From the NCBI GenBank assembly GCA_022575985.1, contig JAKSXM010000132.1, positions 5,580,001-5,644,000 on the forward strand: DNA of 64,000 bases, read 5' to 3'. The position numbers and the translations under genes were made by a program. Below the pieces are notes generated by a model, which worked only from the letters and a program-made list of their open reading frames with translations, made no database searches and was not told the DNA's origin. The DNA is from Anagrus nilaparvatae (taxonomy: Eukaryota > Arthropoda > Insecta > Hymenoptera > Mymaridae). Below, one piece after another: positions 11,925 through 22,280 of the stretch; positions within the stretch are counted from its first letter, which is position 1; every line of letters begins with the position of its first letter.

Positions 11925-12632
11925 AATTAAGTAAAAAATTTAGGAAAATTTAGTCGTCTGGATAAAACAATTTCAATTAGTAAAAACTAATCTCGATTAA
12001 TTTTTTTAGATTAAAAGTTTGGAAAAATAAAAAACACATAAACACACAATATTTTTTTTTTTTAATGATTTATATTTTAACCTTTAGGCCCTTTCTACAC
12101 CAACACATAATCATGTTTTATGATAATCGTGTTTGTTGGATATTTTGTGGTATAGCTGGGATATTCGAAATTAAAGTTATTGCAACATGGCGCCACTAGT
12201 AGTATTAGTAAATATTTTTAATAAAAATTAAACAATAAAATGTAATTAAATGGTATTTTAATTGCAGATTAAGTTATTTATTAAAAACATTATACACAAT
12301 TTATGTAACTAATAAGTTTTTAATGAGTTATAATCAATTTAAATATGTAATTTTTAGGTTATGTTTTTAGTACGGTGTAGCTGGGAAAAAAATATTCAAC
12401 AAACATGATTATCATAAAACATGATTATGTGCTGGTGTAGAAAGGGCCTTATAAAATTTACTGCAGAATTTTGGCATCTATGGTATACAAATTAACAAAA
12501 CAAAAATTCAAAAAACAATAATTAATTTGTACTAAATTATTATATAATACTATTTTAAATATAAATCATTGTTAAAAATTTTTAACCATTTTTTTTTTTT
12601 AATTTTATGTTATAATAGGTATAGGGTTAAAA
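11925..12632. repeat. left edge of the duplicated segment, copy 1
   Basis: Apart from the MITE at 12087-12448, this stretch is nearly identical to 27286-27618, directly upstream of serine protease 2. In copy 2 it runs straight into the protease promoter. In copy 1 the continuation is found only at 20965. This is the key to reading 12.64-20.96 kb as inserted DNA. Confidence 0.75.
12087..12448. mobile_element. 362 bp PIF/Harbinger-like MITE with visible empty site
   Basis: Inverted termini of about 40 bp start GGCCCTTTCTACACC and end GGTGTAGAAAGGGCC. TTA flanks both sides. The duplicate sequence at 27440-27460 reads CCTTTATAAAA without the element, so the empty site is directly visible and the target duplication is TTA. 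Non-coding. Confidence 0.82.
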
Positions 12633-12867
12633 TTTTTGGTGATAGGTAAAATTTTGATTTTTTGGCATATAAGCACGTTTTGAGACCCCAAGAAGCTAAA
12701 AAACCGATTTTTAAAAAAAGCCTGTATGTGTGTGTGGTTGTGTGTATATATGTATATATGTATGTGGGTAACCGGCGATATTTCACAACCATTGTGGTAT
12801 TAAGACCTAATTTTTTTTTCAAAAATTTTTTTGTCAAAAAATCTCAAACTACTTTTTTTTTTTTTTA

Positions 12868-13442
12868 ATTTGGATTTAATATACCTAATTTATTTCCATA
12901 AAAGAACTTATATTTGAAAATATGGTTTTTACTCGATATCTCGAATCTGATAATTAGTTTTTTGAAAATTTCACAAAATGTCACAAAAAAATATAAAAAA
13001 CACCAAATTTTTTTTCTCTTTAGACGTAGTACCTAATTTATTTCTATAGGAGTACTAGTTTTAGGAACCACGCTTATAGTAATCTTTTGGTTCTGTTACT
13101 TAATTTTTACAAAATTTTTATCTCAAAATTAAAAAAAAAACAAATAAAAAAAACTGCAATTTTTGCTACTTAATTTTTTGAAAATTTTTTTCCCAACATT
13201 TTTTTCACGAAAAAATAAATTAAACAGCAATATTTTTTTTCTCTTTGGATGTAGTACCTAATTTTTTCCTATGAAAGTACCATTATCTGAAAATATGGTT
13301 ATTATTCGATATCTCCAATCTGACACTTAATTTTTTGAACTTTTTTTTCTCAAAATATTTTACTTTAAAAAATAAAAAAAATAGCAATATTTTTTTCCTT
13401 TTTGAAAGTAGTACCTCATTTTTTTCTGTGGGAGTACTAGTT
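12868..13442. repeat. AT-rich satellite, left block
   Basis: About four degenerate units of roughly 155-225 bp. Each has GTAGTACCTAATTT, a TAT/TAGGAGTACTAG-like segment, ACTCGATATCTC and long A/T runs. The array continues at 19669-19846, because the Helitron-like element was inserted into it. Confidence 0.6.
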
Positions 13443-13523
13443 AGACTGTGCGAAGCACAGTCTATACCCGCGACAAAATCTCACTTTTGTTCGCGCTCGT
13501 TAAGGTCACAGTGATCTCCGATT

Positions 13524-15380
13524 AAGTTCAAAATTTATATATAAGTTAGATATAAGACAAACATGAACTGTATTGATTTTGAGCCAAATCGATAATATAG
13601 TATCGATATTATAGCCGATTAATGGGAATGAAAGGGTTAAAAACACAAAATGTCGAATATAAGACATATTTCAGGATAAAAATAATCATTCCAGATTGCA
13701 GCAGATACCCTGGAGGTATAATTTTTCATTTTCCGCACGAATATATTTTCCGATTTTCCAAGATGGCGGCCCGATAAATTTGAAAAACTGAACTTTTAAC
13801 TTTACAGAGGGGTTTTATGAAGTTCAAAATTTATATATAAGTTAGATATAAGACAAACATGAACTGTATTGATTTTCAGCCAAATCGATAATATAGTACC
13901 GACATTATAGCCGATTTACGGGAATGAAAGGGTTAAAAACACAAAATGTCGAATATAAGACATATTTCAGGATAAAAATAATCATTCCAGGTTGCGGCAG
14001 CTACCCTGCAGGTATAATTTTTCATTTTCCGCACGAATACATTTTCCGATTTTCCAAGATGGAGGCCCGATAAATTTGAAAAACTGAACTTTTAAATTTA
14101 CAGAGGGGTTTTTTAAGATAAAAAAAGCGAATATTCGGTAGAAAATATTCATTTTTTTAACTTACAAAATTTTCCGATTTTCCGATATAGCGAACCCGAT
14201 TTTCCAAGATAACAGACCAATAAAATTGAAAAAATTAACTTTTAATTTTACAAAGGGGTTTTAGTGGAAAATATTCATTTTTTTAACCTAAAAAATTTTC
14301 CGATTTTCGAAAATAGCGGGCCGAAAAAATTAGAAAAAATAAACTTTTTTAACTTTACAAGGGGATTTTTTAAAGCAGAAAAAACGAATATTCGACAGAA
14401 AATATCCAGTTTTTTAACCTAAAAAATTTTCTAATTTTCCGATATAGCGGACCCGATTTTCCAAGATAGCGGACCAAGAAAATTGAAAAAATGAACTTTT
14501 AACTTTACAAAGAAGTTTTTTAGAACAAAAAAAACGAATAATCGATAAAAAATATTCAGTTTTTTAACTTACGAAATTTTCAAATTTTCCGAAATAGCGG
14601 ACCCGATTTTCCAAAATAGCGGACGAATAAAATTGAAAAAATTTACTTTTAACTTTACAAAAGGGTTTTTTAGGACAAAAAAAACGAATATTCGGTGGAA
14701 AGTATTCATTTTTTTAACCTGAAAAATTTTCCGATTTTACAAGATAGCGAACTAAAAAACTTGAAATAATGAACTTTTAACTTTACAAGGGGGTTTTTTA
14801 GAACAAAAAAAACGAATATTCGGTTGAAAATATTCATTTTTTTAACCTAATAAATTTTCGGATTTTCCAAAATAGCTGGCTGAAAAAATTTGAAAAAATA
14901 AACTTCTTTAACTTTACAATGGGATTTTTTAAAGCAAAAAAAACGAATATTCGGCAGAAAATATCCAGTTTTTTAACCTAAAAAATTTTCCAATTTTCCG
15001 ATATAGCGGACCTGATTTTCCAAGATAGCGGACCAATAAAATTGAAAAAATGAACTTTTAAATTTACAAAAAGGTTTTTTAGAAGAAAAAAAACGAATAA
15101 TCGATAAAAAATATTCAATTTTTTAACTTACACAATTTTCCGATTTTCCGATACAGCGGACCCGATTTTCCAAGATAGCGGACTAATAAAATTGAAAAAA
15201 TTAACTTTTAACTTTACAAAAGGGTTTTTTAGGACAAAAAAAATGAATATTCGGTGGAAAATATTCATTTTTTTAACCAGAAAAATTTTCAGATTTTACA
15301 AGATAGCGGATCAAAAAACTTGAAATAATGAACTTTCAACTTTACAAGGGGATTTTTTAGAACAAAAGAAACGAATATTC
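13524..15380. repeat. internal minisatellite of the Helitron-like element
   Basis: It begins with two copies of a 296 bp unit (13524 and 13820). More degenerate units of about 150-190 bp follow. They share CCGATTTTCCAAGATAGCGG, AACTTTTAACTTTACAA, GGGGTTTTTTAG and AACGAATATTCGG. The array runs to the first codons of the helicase ORF, which is where a Rep domain would be expected. Internal tandem repeats are known in Helentron/DINE elements. Confidence 0.75.
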
Positions 15381-15381
15381 G

Positions 15382-17124
15382 GTGAAAAATATAAATAAAT
15401 GGAAGCAAATTTACGAAACATTAAATATAAATGAAAATGAAAACATAGATTTAAATGAATTCACTGATAAAGATGGAATTCCAGAAGAAATAAATGATGA
15501 CAACATAAAAAATGCATTTGAATTTCTATCAGGATACCATAATGACAATTTAGAAAGAGATTTAGGAAAAAGAGCAATAGATTTATGTTATAACTGGAAT
15601 ATGCCTATTGAAAACAAACCAACTGAATCAGAAATACATTCTTTTCTGAATACCTACAAATCTCAACAAAAAAAGAAAATATATAAAGAAAATACAGAAT
15701 CTAAAATATCTTTTACAGATGACCAACAACAAATATTAAACTTGTTAGATAGTCAAATAACCAATATACAAAACAATACTATGACAGCAAATAGTATAAA
15801 AAGAGTTATAATACAAGGCAAAGCTGGTTCTGGTAAAAGCACAATAATCAAAGAAATGGTTAAGAGGATTACATCAATTTTCGGAGATGATTCAGTTAAA
15901 GTAGCGGCATCAACAGGTATGGCAGCAGTTAACATATATGGACTAACATTACATTATTTGCTACGATTACCTTTAAACTACAAGTTATTTTCTAAATTAG
16001 AAAATCAAAATGCAAAAAAATTTCAAACGGATTTGAAAGATTTGAAATTTTTAATAATAGATGAGATGTCTTTGATCGGATTAAGAACTTTATTTCAGAT
16101 AGAATCACGATGTCGAGAAATACATGCTAATGAAATCGATGAACCTTTTGGCGGAATCATAATTTACTTACTTGGAGATTACAATCAGTTGACACCGGTT
16201 GGAGACACAGCAGTATTTAGTGATAAAAAACTAACAGACAATTTACAAACACAAGGAAGAATAATTTTTAAACAATTTCAAAAGTATTATTGTCTCCAAA
16301 ACGCACACAGACAAAAGGGTAATCATACCCCTTACTCACAATTGCTTGATGAAATAGCAAATGCAGAGTTATCTCAACATAATTATAACTTGTTATATAA
16401 CCGAAGAGAGACAGTTATCCCCAAAGAAGAATTAGACAATTTCCAAAACGCAATTCATTTGTTTCCAACGTGTGCACAAGTTGAAAAACATAATGAAACA
16501 TTTTTGAAAAATACGGGACACCCAGTTGCACGAATAATTTCTACAAACACACCAAATATTGCCATGCGTTGCTCAGACGAAAAAGCAACAGGATTACAAA
16601 GTATATTATACTTGTCAAAAAATTGTAGAATAATGTTACGTACGAATTTATGGGTAGAAGGTGGATTAACAAATGGGAGCTTAGGATACATACGGGAAAT
16701 AATATATGCTGATAATGAATCACCACCACAATTACCTCAAGTATTAATGGTTGAATTTGACAATTACAAGGGACCTTTTTTGTATAAAAATTATTTCCCA
16801 ATTATTCCTGTAGAAAGAACTTGGAAACATAACAATATTCTATGCAGTCGCACGCAATTTCCAATTATGTTATCATATGCTCTAACTATTCATAAATCTC
16901 AAGGACAAACATTAGATAAAATTTTCTTACACATAGGAGACACGGAAAGACAATTAGGTATCACGTATGTCGGTTTAAGTCGAGTTAAGTCAATTAATGA
17001 TGTAATTCTAATAAAAGGTTACAATAAATATCGTTTTGACTCGATACGACTTTCTTCATCTTTTAAAGTGAAACAAGCTTTCATGCAATCATTAAACAAA
17101 ATTAATAAACCAATTGAAGAATAA
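15382..17124 (+). CDS. Helitron-type Pif1-family DNA helicase, N-terminally truncated
   Basis: Open for 580 codons. It has SF1 helicase motifs in order: Walker A GKAGSGKST (residues 146-154), motif Ia AASTGMAA (175-182), Walker B LIIDEMS (224-230), GDYNQLTP (265-272), then near the C-terminus LTIHKSQGQT and YVGLSRVKS. This is the Pif1-like helicase that forms the C-terminal half of Helitron Rep-Hel proteins. The frame is open from a GTG that lies in minisatellite sequence; the first in-frame ATG is at 15601. Full Rep-Hel proteins exceed 1,000 residues, so the HUH nuclease half is gone. The helicase frame itself has no stop or frameshift, so decay is recent or the ORF is still selected. A cellular Pif1 gene is unlikely given the termini around it. 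Confidence 0.85.
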   Translation: MKNINKWKQIYETLNINENENIDLNEFTDKDGIPEEINDDNIKNAFEFLSGYHNDNLERDLGKRAIDLCYNWNMPIENKPTESEIHSFLNTYKSQQKKKIYKENTESKISFTDDQQQILNLLDSQITNIQNNTMTANSIKRVIIQGKAGSGKSTIIKEMVKRITSIFGDDSVKVAASTGMAAVNIYGLTLHYLLRLPLNYKLFSKLENQNAKKFQTDLKDLKFLIIDEMSLIGLRTLFQIESRCREIHANEIDEPFGGIIIYLLGDYNQLTPVGDTAVFSDKKLTDNLQTQGRIIFKQFQKYYCLQNAHRQKGNHTPYSQLLDEIANAELSQHNYNLLYNRRETVIPKEELDNFQNAIHLFPTCAQVEKHNETFLKNTGHPVARIISTNTPNIAMRCSDEKATGLQSILYLSKNCRIMLRTNLWVEGGLTNGSLGYIREIIYADNESPPQLPQVLMVEFDNYKGPFLYKNYFPIIPVERTWKHNNILCSRTQFPIMLSYALTIHKSQGQTLDKIFLHIGDTERQLGITYVGLSRVKSINDVILIKGYNKYRFDSIRLSSSFKVKQAFMQSLNKINKPIEE

Positions 17125-17208
17125 AATATTGATTAAAAAATTTTTCAAAAATAAATCATATTTAATCAAAAATTAATTAATTAAAGTTATTATTTTGAAT
17201 ATACATTT

Positions 17209-19441
17209 AGGCTGATTCCATGTGAAACGTACGTTGACTTCCAGATGGGGTCTTTCGATTGGGCTGTAACTTTGCACAAGTGATTATATATATAAAATGT
17301 CCTCACTCCCCAAATTTTACATCGTAAAATCGTTTCTAGCCGCCTCTGTGAATTTTTGAAAATTGGGACCTATTTTAAAGCTCTCAGCCACCAACTTTTG
17401 CTTCATTATATAAAAGCATGAAGAAATGTTAAAAATATTATTAGAAAAACGGTTTCGATCGGAAATTTCCCTGGCTATCCGAATTTCTAAACAGTTTTTT
17501 AAAATTTTCACGTGGAAACCCGGAAAATTGGAAAATGTGAGCCGTACCGTCTGTAGCCCATAACTCAAAACCCGTCACTTCAAATAACTTCAAACTGGGT
17601 GTGGAGACTGAGTATTCCATATACTTTCACCTGATATTAATATGGGTATGGGTATTTTCACATACGGAAAAGTTATAACGGTAATTCGTGAAATTTTCCG
17701 ATTTTGAAAATGCAAATTTAGCGAAAAAAGCTATATTTATATGCAAATTTAAGCAGAACCGATTTCATATGTAAAATTTATCATAAAATAAATTATTTTT
17801 AAATGCCTTTAAACTTTTTCTATTGATGTATATAGTCAATTCTACGAAATTAGACTTTTTATAAGAAGCTATTCAAGTAATTCTTAGTGAAAATGACCTA
17901 ATAGGAAAACGAATGTCAGGAATTTTGAAAAATCAAATTCGGCTGGATTTAGTATGTTAAAATATGACACCTTACCAATTTTTATGGTTCTGGATTAAAA
18001 AATTTTGAAATAGCAGCTGTTTTTTGAATTAAAAATATTTTCCAATTTTTAAAGAAAATCTAAGTAAATTTTATTTTTTAATTTTTTTACACTCTGAACA
18101 GAGCTCAAAAACTATTTTCAACCATAGGAAATAGCTGAAACTTCTTACTGCGAGTAATTTCGGCTGTCAGTTTTTGGAAAAACATCGAGAAAGCTGAATA
18201 AATCTAAAATTCTAAAGGCAAATTTTTTTTTTTTTAATGTGGATTTTTCAAACACTGGGAAATTCTTTTCTTTTTTGTTGCACTTAAAATTACTGTTTTC
18301 CAAAAAGAAAATTTTAATTTTTTTTTAAATTTCTATTTCTGTATTTAACCTTTTTAGTTTTGAAAAACTTAAAAAACAAATAATATAAAATATAATAATT
18401 AAAAATCCATATTAAAAAAAAAAAATTTGCCTTTAGAATTTTAGATTTATTCAGCTTTCTCGATGTTTTTCCAAAAACTGACAGCCGAAATTACTCGCAG
18501 TAAGAAGTTTCAGCTATTTCCTATGGTTGAAAATAGTTTTTGAGCTCTGTTTAGAGTGTAAAAAAATTAAAAAAGAAAATTTACTTAGATTTTCTTTAAA
18601 AATTGGAAAATATTTTTAATTCAAAAAACAGCTGCTATTTCAAAATGTTTTAATCCAGAACCATAAAAATTGGTAAGGTGTCTCTGTAATTTTAACATAC
18701 TTAATCCAGCCGAATTTGATTTTTCAAAATTCCTGACATTCGTTTTCCTATTAGGTCATTTTCACTAAGAATTACTTGAATAGCTTCTTATAAAGTCTAA
18801 TTTCGTAGAATTGACTATATACATCAATAGAAAAAGTTTAAAGGCATTTAAAAATAATTTATTTTATGATAAATTTTACATATGAAATCGGTTCTGCTTA
18901 AATTTGCATATAAATATAGCTTTTTTCGCTAAATTTGCATTTTCAAAATCGGAAAATTTCACGAATTACCGTTATAACTTTTCCGTATGTGAAAATACCC
19001 ATACCCATATTAATATCAGGTGAAAGTATATGGAATACTCAGTCTCCACACCCAGTTTGAAGTTATTTGAAGTGACGGGTTTTGAGTTATGGGCTACAGA
19101 CGGTACGGCTCACATTTTCCAATTTTCCGGGTTTCCACGTGAAAATTTTAAAAAACGGTTTAGAAATTCGGATAGCCAGGGAAATTTCCGATCGAAACCG
19201 TTTTTCTAATAATATTTTTAACATTTCTTCATGCTTTTATATAATGAAGCAAAAGTTGGTGGCTGAGAGCTTTAAAATCGGTCCCAATTTTCAAAAATTC
19301 ACAGAGGCAGCTAGAAACGATTTTACGATGTAAAATTTGGGGAGTGAGGACATTTTATATATATAATCACTTGTGCAAAGTTACAGCCCAATCGAAAGAC
19401 CCCATCTGGAGGTCAACGTACGTTTCACATGGAATCAGCCT
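17209..19441. mobile_element. 2.2 kb foldback element nested in the Helitron
   Basis: Two arms of about 1.03 kb are near-identical inverted copies (17209-18235 and 18415-19441) around a spacer of about 180 bp. Termini AGGCTGATTCCATGTGAAAC and its inverse match the small MITE at 9377-9530. The flanks share TTTA/TT, so the target duplication is TTA-like but not exact. Each arm contains the same 83-codon open frame, differing at one residue; this is a by-product of arm identity, not a gene. It lies between the helicase stop and the Helitron 3' end. Confidence 0.8.
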
Positions 19442-19646
19442 TTAATTAATTACTATTATGTAAATAAACATGTTAATACTGTAAATATACACATACAATA
19501 TTTTGTACATTAAATATTTATTGTTTATAACAAAATAAGTTTGATTCTTTACTTCACCTAATATACCCAATTAATAATATTTCAAATAATAATAATCGCC
19601 TGTATTTAGGAAAAAATTTAGTGGGTTGTTATGCTTCGCACGGTCT

Positions 19647-19668
19647 ATAATTGTTAGCAATTATCTAG
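19647..19668 (+). other. Helitron 3' terminal hairpin and CTAG end
   Basis: ATAATTG-TTAG-CAATTAT forms a 7 bp stem with a 4-base loop, followed at once by CTAG and then TTTT of the host satellite. This matches the 3' hairpin plus CTRR signal that ends Helitrons. Confidence 0.6.
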
Positions 19669-19846
19669 TTTTAGAAATATTTTTTATAGTCCATTTTTTG
19701 GATCTAAAACTTAATTTATTGAATATTTTTTTTTCAAAATGTTTTACATAAAAAAATAAAAATAATAGCAATATTTTTTTTCTTTTGGGACGTAGTACTT
19801 AATTTTTTTCTATGAAAGTACTAATATCTAGAATTATCGTTTTTAC
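19669..19846. repeat. AT-rich satellite, right block
   Basis: Continues the array at 12868-13442, with GACGTAGTACTTAATTT and GAAAGTACTAA units. It is interrupted on its right by the foldback at 19850. Confidence 0.55.
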
Positions 19847-19849
19847 TAG

Positions 19850-20849
19850 CAAGGGGAGTTCAATACATTTGGAACACCGAATTACACCAAATGGTTATGG
19901 ATGAGTTTGTTATGTTGAAAAAACATGCCGATTACCCTCCGTTCCTTCCAATGGGCCTTCTGGGCCTAGAAACGCAGGGCTCAATGTTATAAAATAGGAT
20001 TTTTTGGTAATTTTCAAAGAAACGCCAAAACCTCGCAAGTTAATCAAAACTCTTCTGGATGGTCTCATTTTTTTGGTTTAAGTATCACCTTTCATACGCC
20101 GTAAACCGCAATTTATTATCACTAATTCTCTCATCACTATAGCCAATTAACCAAACGGTCATTTTTAGCTAAAAATGACCAATTTTTAAAATGCTGCCAA
20201 ATTTGTAATTTCTGACGAAAATGGGTTTTATAGGTCTGAAAAAATTTGTACAAGCTTCAAATTTCCAAAACTTCTTGACTTTACCTTTTGCAATTATTTG
20301 TTAACCAGATATGATAATTTGAAGTCACAGTCCCAATTTTACGATTTTTTAAAAAAGCTCATTTTTAATGCTAACTTTGAAGAGCCATTTCTTAAAAACG
20401 AATCAAGGAAATGAGACGAGCAAAAAATTTTTGGAAATTTGAAGCTTGTACAAATTTTTTCAGACCTATAAAACCCATTTTCGTCAGAAATTACAAATTT
20501 GCCAGCATTTTAAAAATTGGTCATTTTTAGCTAAAAATGACCGTTTGGTTAATTGGCTATAGTGATAAGAGAAATAGTGATAATAAATTGCGGCTTACGG
20601 CGTATGAAAGGTGATACTTAAACCAAAAAAATGAGACCAACCAGAAGAGTTTTGGTTAACTTGCGAGGTTTTGGCGTTTCTTTGAAAATTACCAAAAAAT
20701 CCTATTTTATAACATTGAGCCCTACATTTCTAGGCTCAGAAGGCCCATTGGAAGGAACGGAGGGTAGTCGGCATGTTTTTTCAACATAACAAACTCATCC
20801 ATAACCATTTGGTGTAATTCGGTGTTCCAAATGTATTGAACTCCCCTTG
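19850..20849. mobile_element. 1.0 kb foldback element, TAG target duplication
   Basis: Inverted arms of about 500 bp start CAAGGGGAGTTCAATACATT and end in its inverse, with the turn near 20345. TAG flanks both sides (19847-19849, 20850-20852). Arms are about 95% identical by eye. Relatives: an older complete copy at 47468-48345 and a one-arm fragment at 37970-38205. Non-coding; superfamily not assigned. Confidence 0.75.
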
Positions 20850-20871
20850 TAGGTAAAATAAGAATATTTAA

Positions 20872-20903
20872 GAATATAATATAATATAATATAATATAAT
20901 ATA
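20872..20903. repeat. AATAT microsatellite
   Basis: About six head-to-tail copies of a 5 bp AT-only unit, just right of the foldback. Confidence 0.8.
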
Positions 20904-21225
20904 CCATTAAGAATATTTTGTTATTGTTAATAAGGAACCATAGTGCCAATTACTTGGCAGCGTTTTTTACAGTGTATATATAACTAAAATTAATAATAAT
21001 ACATTAAATAATTATAAATCTAAAAATAACTTAATTTTTAAAGAAATTTATAAATGCTACATATATTTAAATATGAATTATTTGTGCAATAATTTATTAT
21101 TAAATATTAACTGATAAAAATAAATTAATTATTAACTTTCTCCAATTAAATTAATGTTTTGAATTTGAAGTTCAACTGATATGGCAATAATTTAAAAACC
21201 AAAGCTGTTTAAACATTGATAATCG

Positions 21226-21237
21226 TATATATAAAAA
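21226..21237 (+). promoter_or_regulatory. TATA box of serine protease 1
   Basis: TATATATAAAAA lies about 45 bp before the ATG. The same motif stands at the same distance in the duplicate gene. Confidence 0.5.
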
Positions 21238-21270
21238 AATATTTTCGTATAGAAAATTTTCTTTTCAAAA

Positions 21271-22204
21271 ATGGCATTGATTGTGTTAATTATTATTTTA
21301 ATTTTGAATTATTCAAATGGTTATGATGATTATTGGATCAAGAGTTACATTGTTGGAGGTAGCTCAGTAAGCATTGCAAACTTTTCATATCAAGTGTCAT
21401 TGAGACTTAAAGGTAGTCATTTTTGTAGTGGAGCAATTATTTCCTCTAGGCACATTGTAACAGCTGCTCATTGTATTTTGTGTTGTGCTCGTGCTCCTTA
21501 TTCTGATTTCATCGTGGTTACTGGAACGTCTTACAGATTTTATGGAGGACAGTCCCATCGAGTTTTGTCAGCTACTCCACACTTTTCATATAAAATGGAT
21601 TCGGCTTCTACGGAAAATGATATTGGTATTATAACGGTAAATTTCAAATTATTTCTTGATTTATACTTCTTCTAGAATATAGCGTAACATATTTCAGTCT
21701 TTTTTTGTACAGCTTGTAGATAAGATCAAATTTAATCTCTACCAGTATCCCATTAGTTTGCCAGATTATGACATTCAGGGAGGAGAAGTTGCAACAATTT
21801 CAGGCTGGGGTTACACAAATTACGAGACACAAACTTATCCCAATGAACTGCAATTTGCTTACGTAAACCTCTTGACTAATGATCAATGTCAATGGTATTA
21901 CAATCCAAATACATACGATTATAAAATTCTTCCTCAGCAAATTTGTGGACTTAAACAAATTGGAATTGGTACTTGTACTGTTGGTTTTATTTCCATTTAT
22001 TCTTATTTAATACAAATTTTTTTTTTGAAAATAAAGTAATAATTTTAAATATTTTAGGGTGATAGCGGTGGTCCAGTTGTATCAAATAATAAACTTGTTG
22101 GTATTGTTTCTTGGTCAATACCTTGTGCTGTTGGTTATCCAAGTGTTTTTACAAAAGTTTTTACATTTAAATCTTACATTTATGGGCTAACAGGAGTTTA
22201 TTAA
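21271..22204 (+). CDS. secreted S1 (chymotrypsin-fold) serine protease, copy 1
   Basis: Three exons, 21271-21636, 21713-21979 and 22058-22204; both introns are phase 0 (76 and 78 bp). The product is 259 aa. Residues 1-17 form a signal peptide and the mature enzyme starts IVGG at 27. The triad is complete: His67 in TAAHC, Asp117 in ENDIG, Ser214 in GDSGGP. Cysteines for the usual three disulfides are present; CILCCAR after the His adds extra ones. Chymotrypsin position 189 is Gly and positions 216 and 226 are Ser, so the S1 pocket is not trypsin-like and may be narrowed. The residue before IVGG is Tyr instead of Arg/Lys, so activation would need a chymotrypsin-like cut. The donor of intron 2 is a weak GTTGGT. 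Likely a gut or secreted protease; no regulatory CLIP domain. Confidence 0.88.
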
Positions 22205-22251
22205 ATTTATTGAGACAATTATTATAATTAATTATTAATAACCATTAACTA

Positions 22252-22257
22252 AATAAA
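22252..22257 (+). terminator. polyadenylation signal of serine protease 1
   Basis: AATAAA 48 bp after the stop; conserved in the duplicate. Confidence 0.5.
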
Positions 22258-22280
22258 CAAGGCAATAATAATAATAATAA

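Larger units (their letters stand above)
13443..19668 (+). mobile_element. Helitron-like element (Helitron2/Helentron type)
   Basis: The left end has the palindrome ACTGTGCGAAGCACAGT followed by TCTATACCCGCG. The right end has TGCTTCGCACGGTCTATA, partly the inverse of the left end, then a 7 bp stem hairpin (19647-19664) and CTAG, a Helitron-type CTRR terminus. Sister satellite units read GTACTAGTTTTAG where the element splits the sequence, so the empty site is inferred from the window itself; a T|T target is consistent with Helentrons. Contents in order: minisatellite, Pif1-type helicase ORF, nested foldback, 3' end. No Rep (HUH) domain is visible, so it is a deletion derivative. Confidence 0.7.

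Noticed and set aside
12610..12868. Overlapping open frames on both strands with TGTGTG/ATATATG repeats
   Set aside because: Low-complexity microsatellite-like sequence; both frames result from simple repeats.
13443..15380. CRISPR-like or centromeric array
   Set aside because: Units are long, degenerate and adjacent without spacers, and lie inside a Helitron-like element; a minisatellite is the better reading.
17317..19333. Two nearly identical 83-codon open frames in opposite orientation (17317-17568 and 19082-19333)
   Set aside because: They are the same sequence in the two arms of the foldback; no domain, no start context, explained by arm identity.
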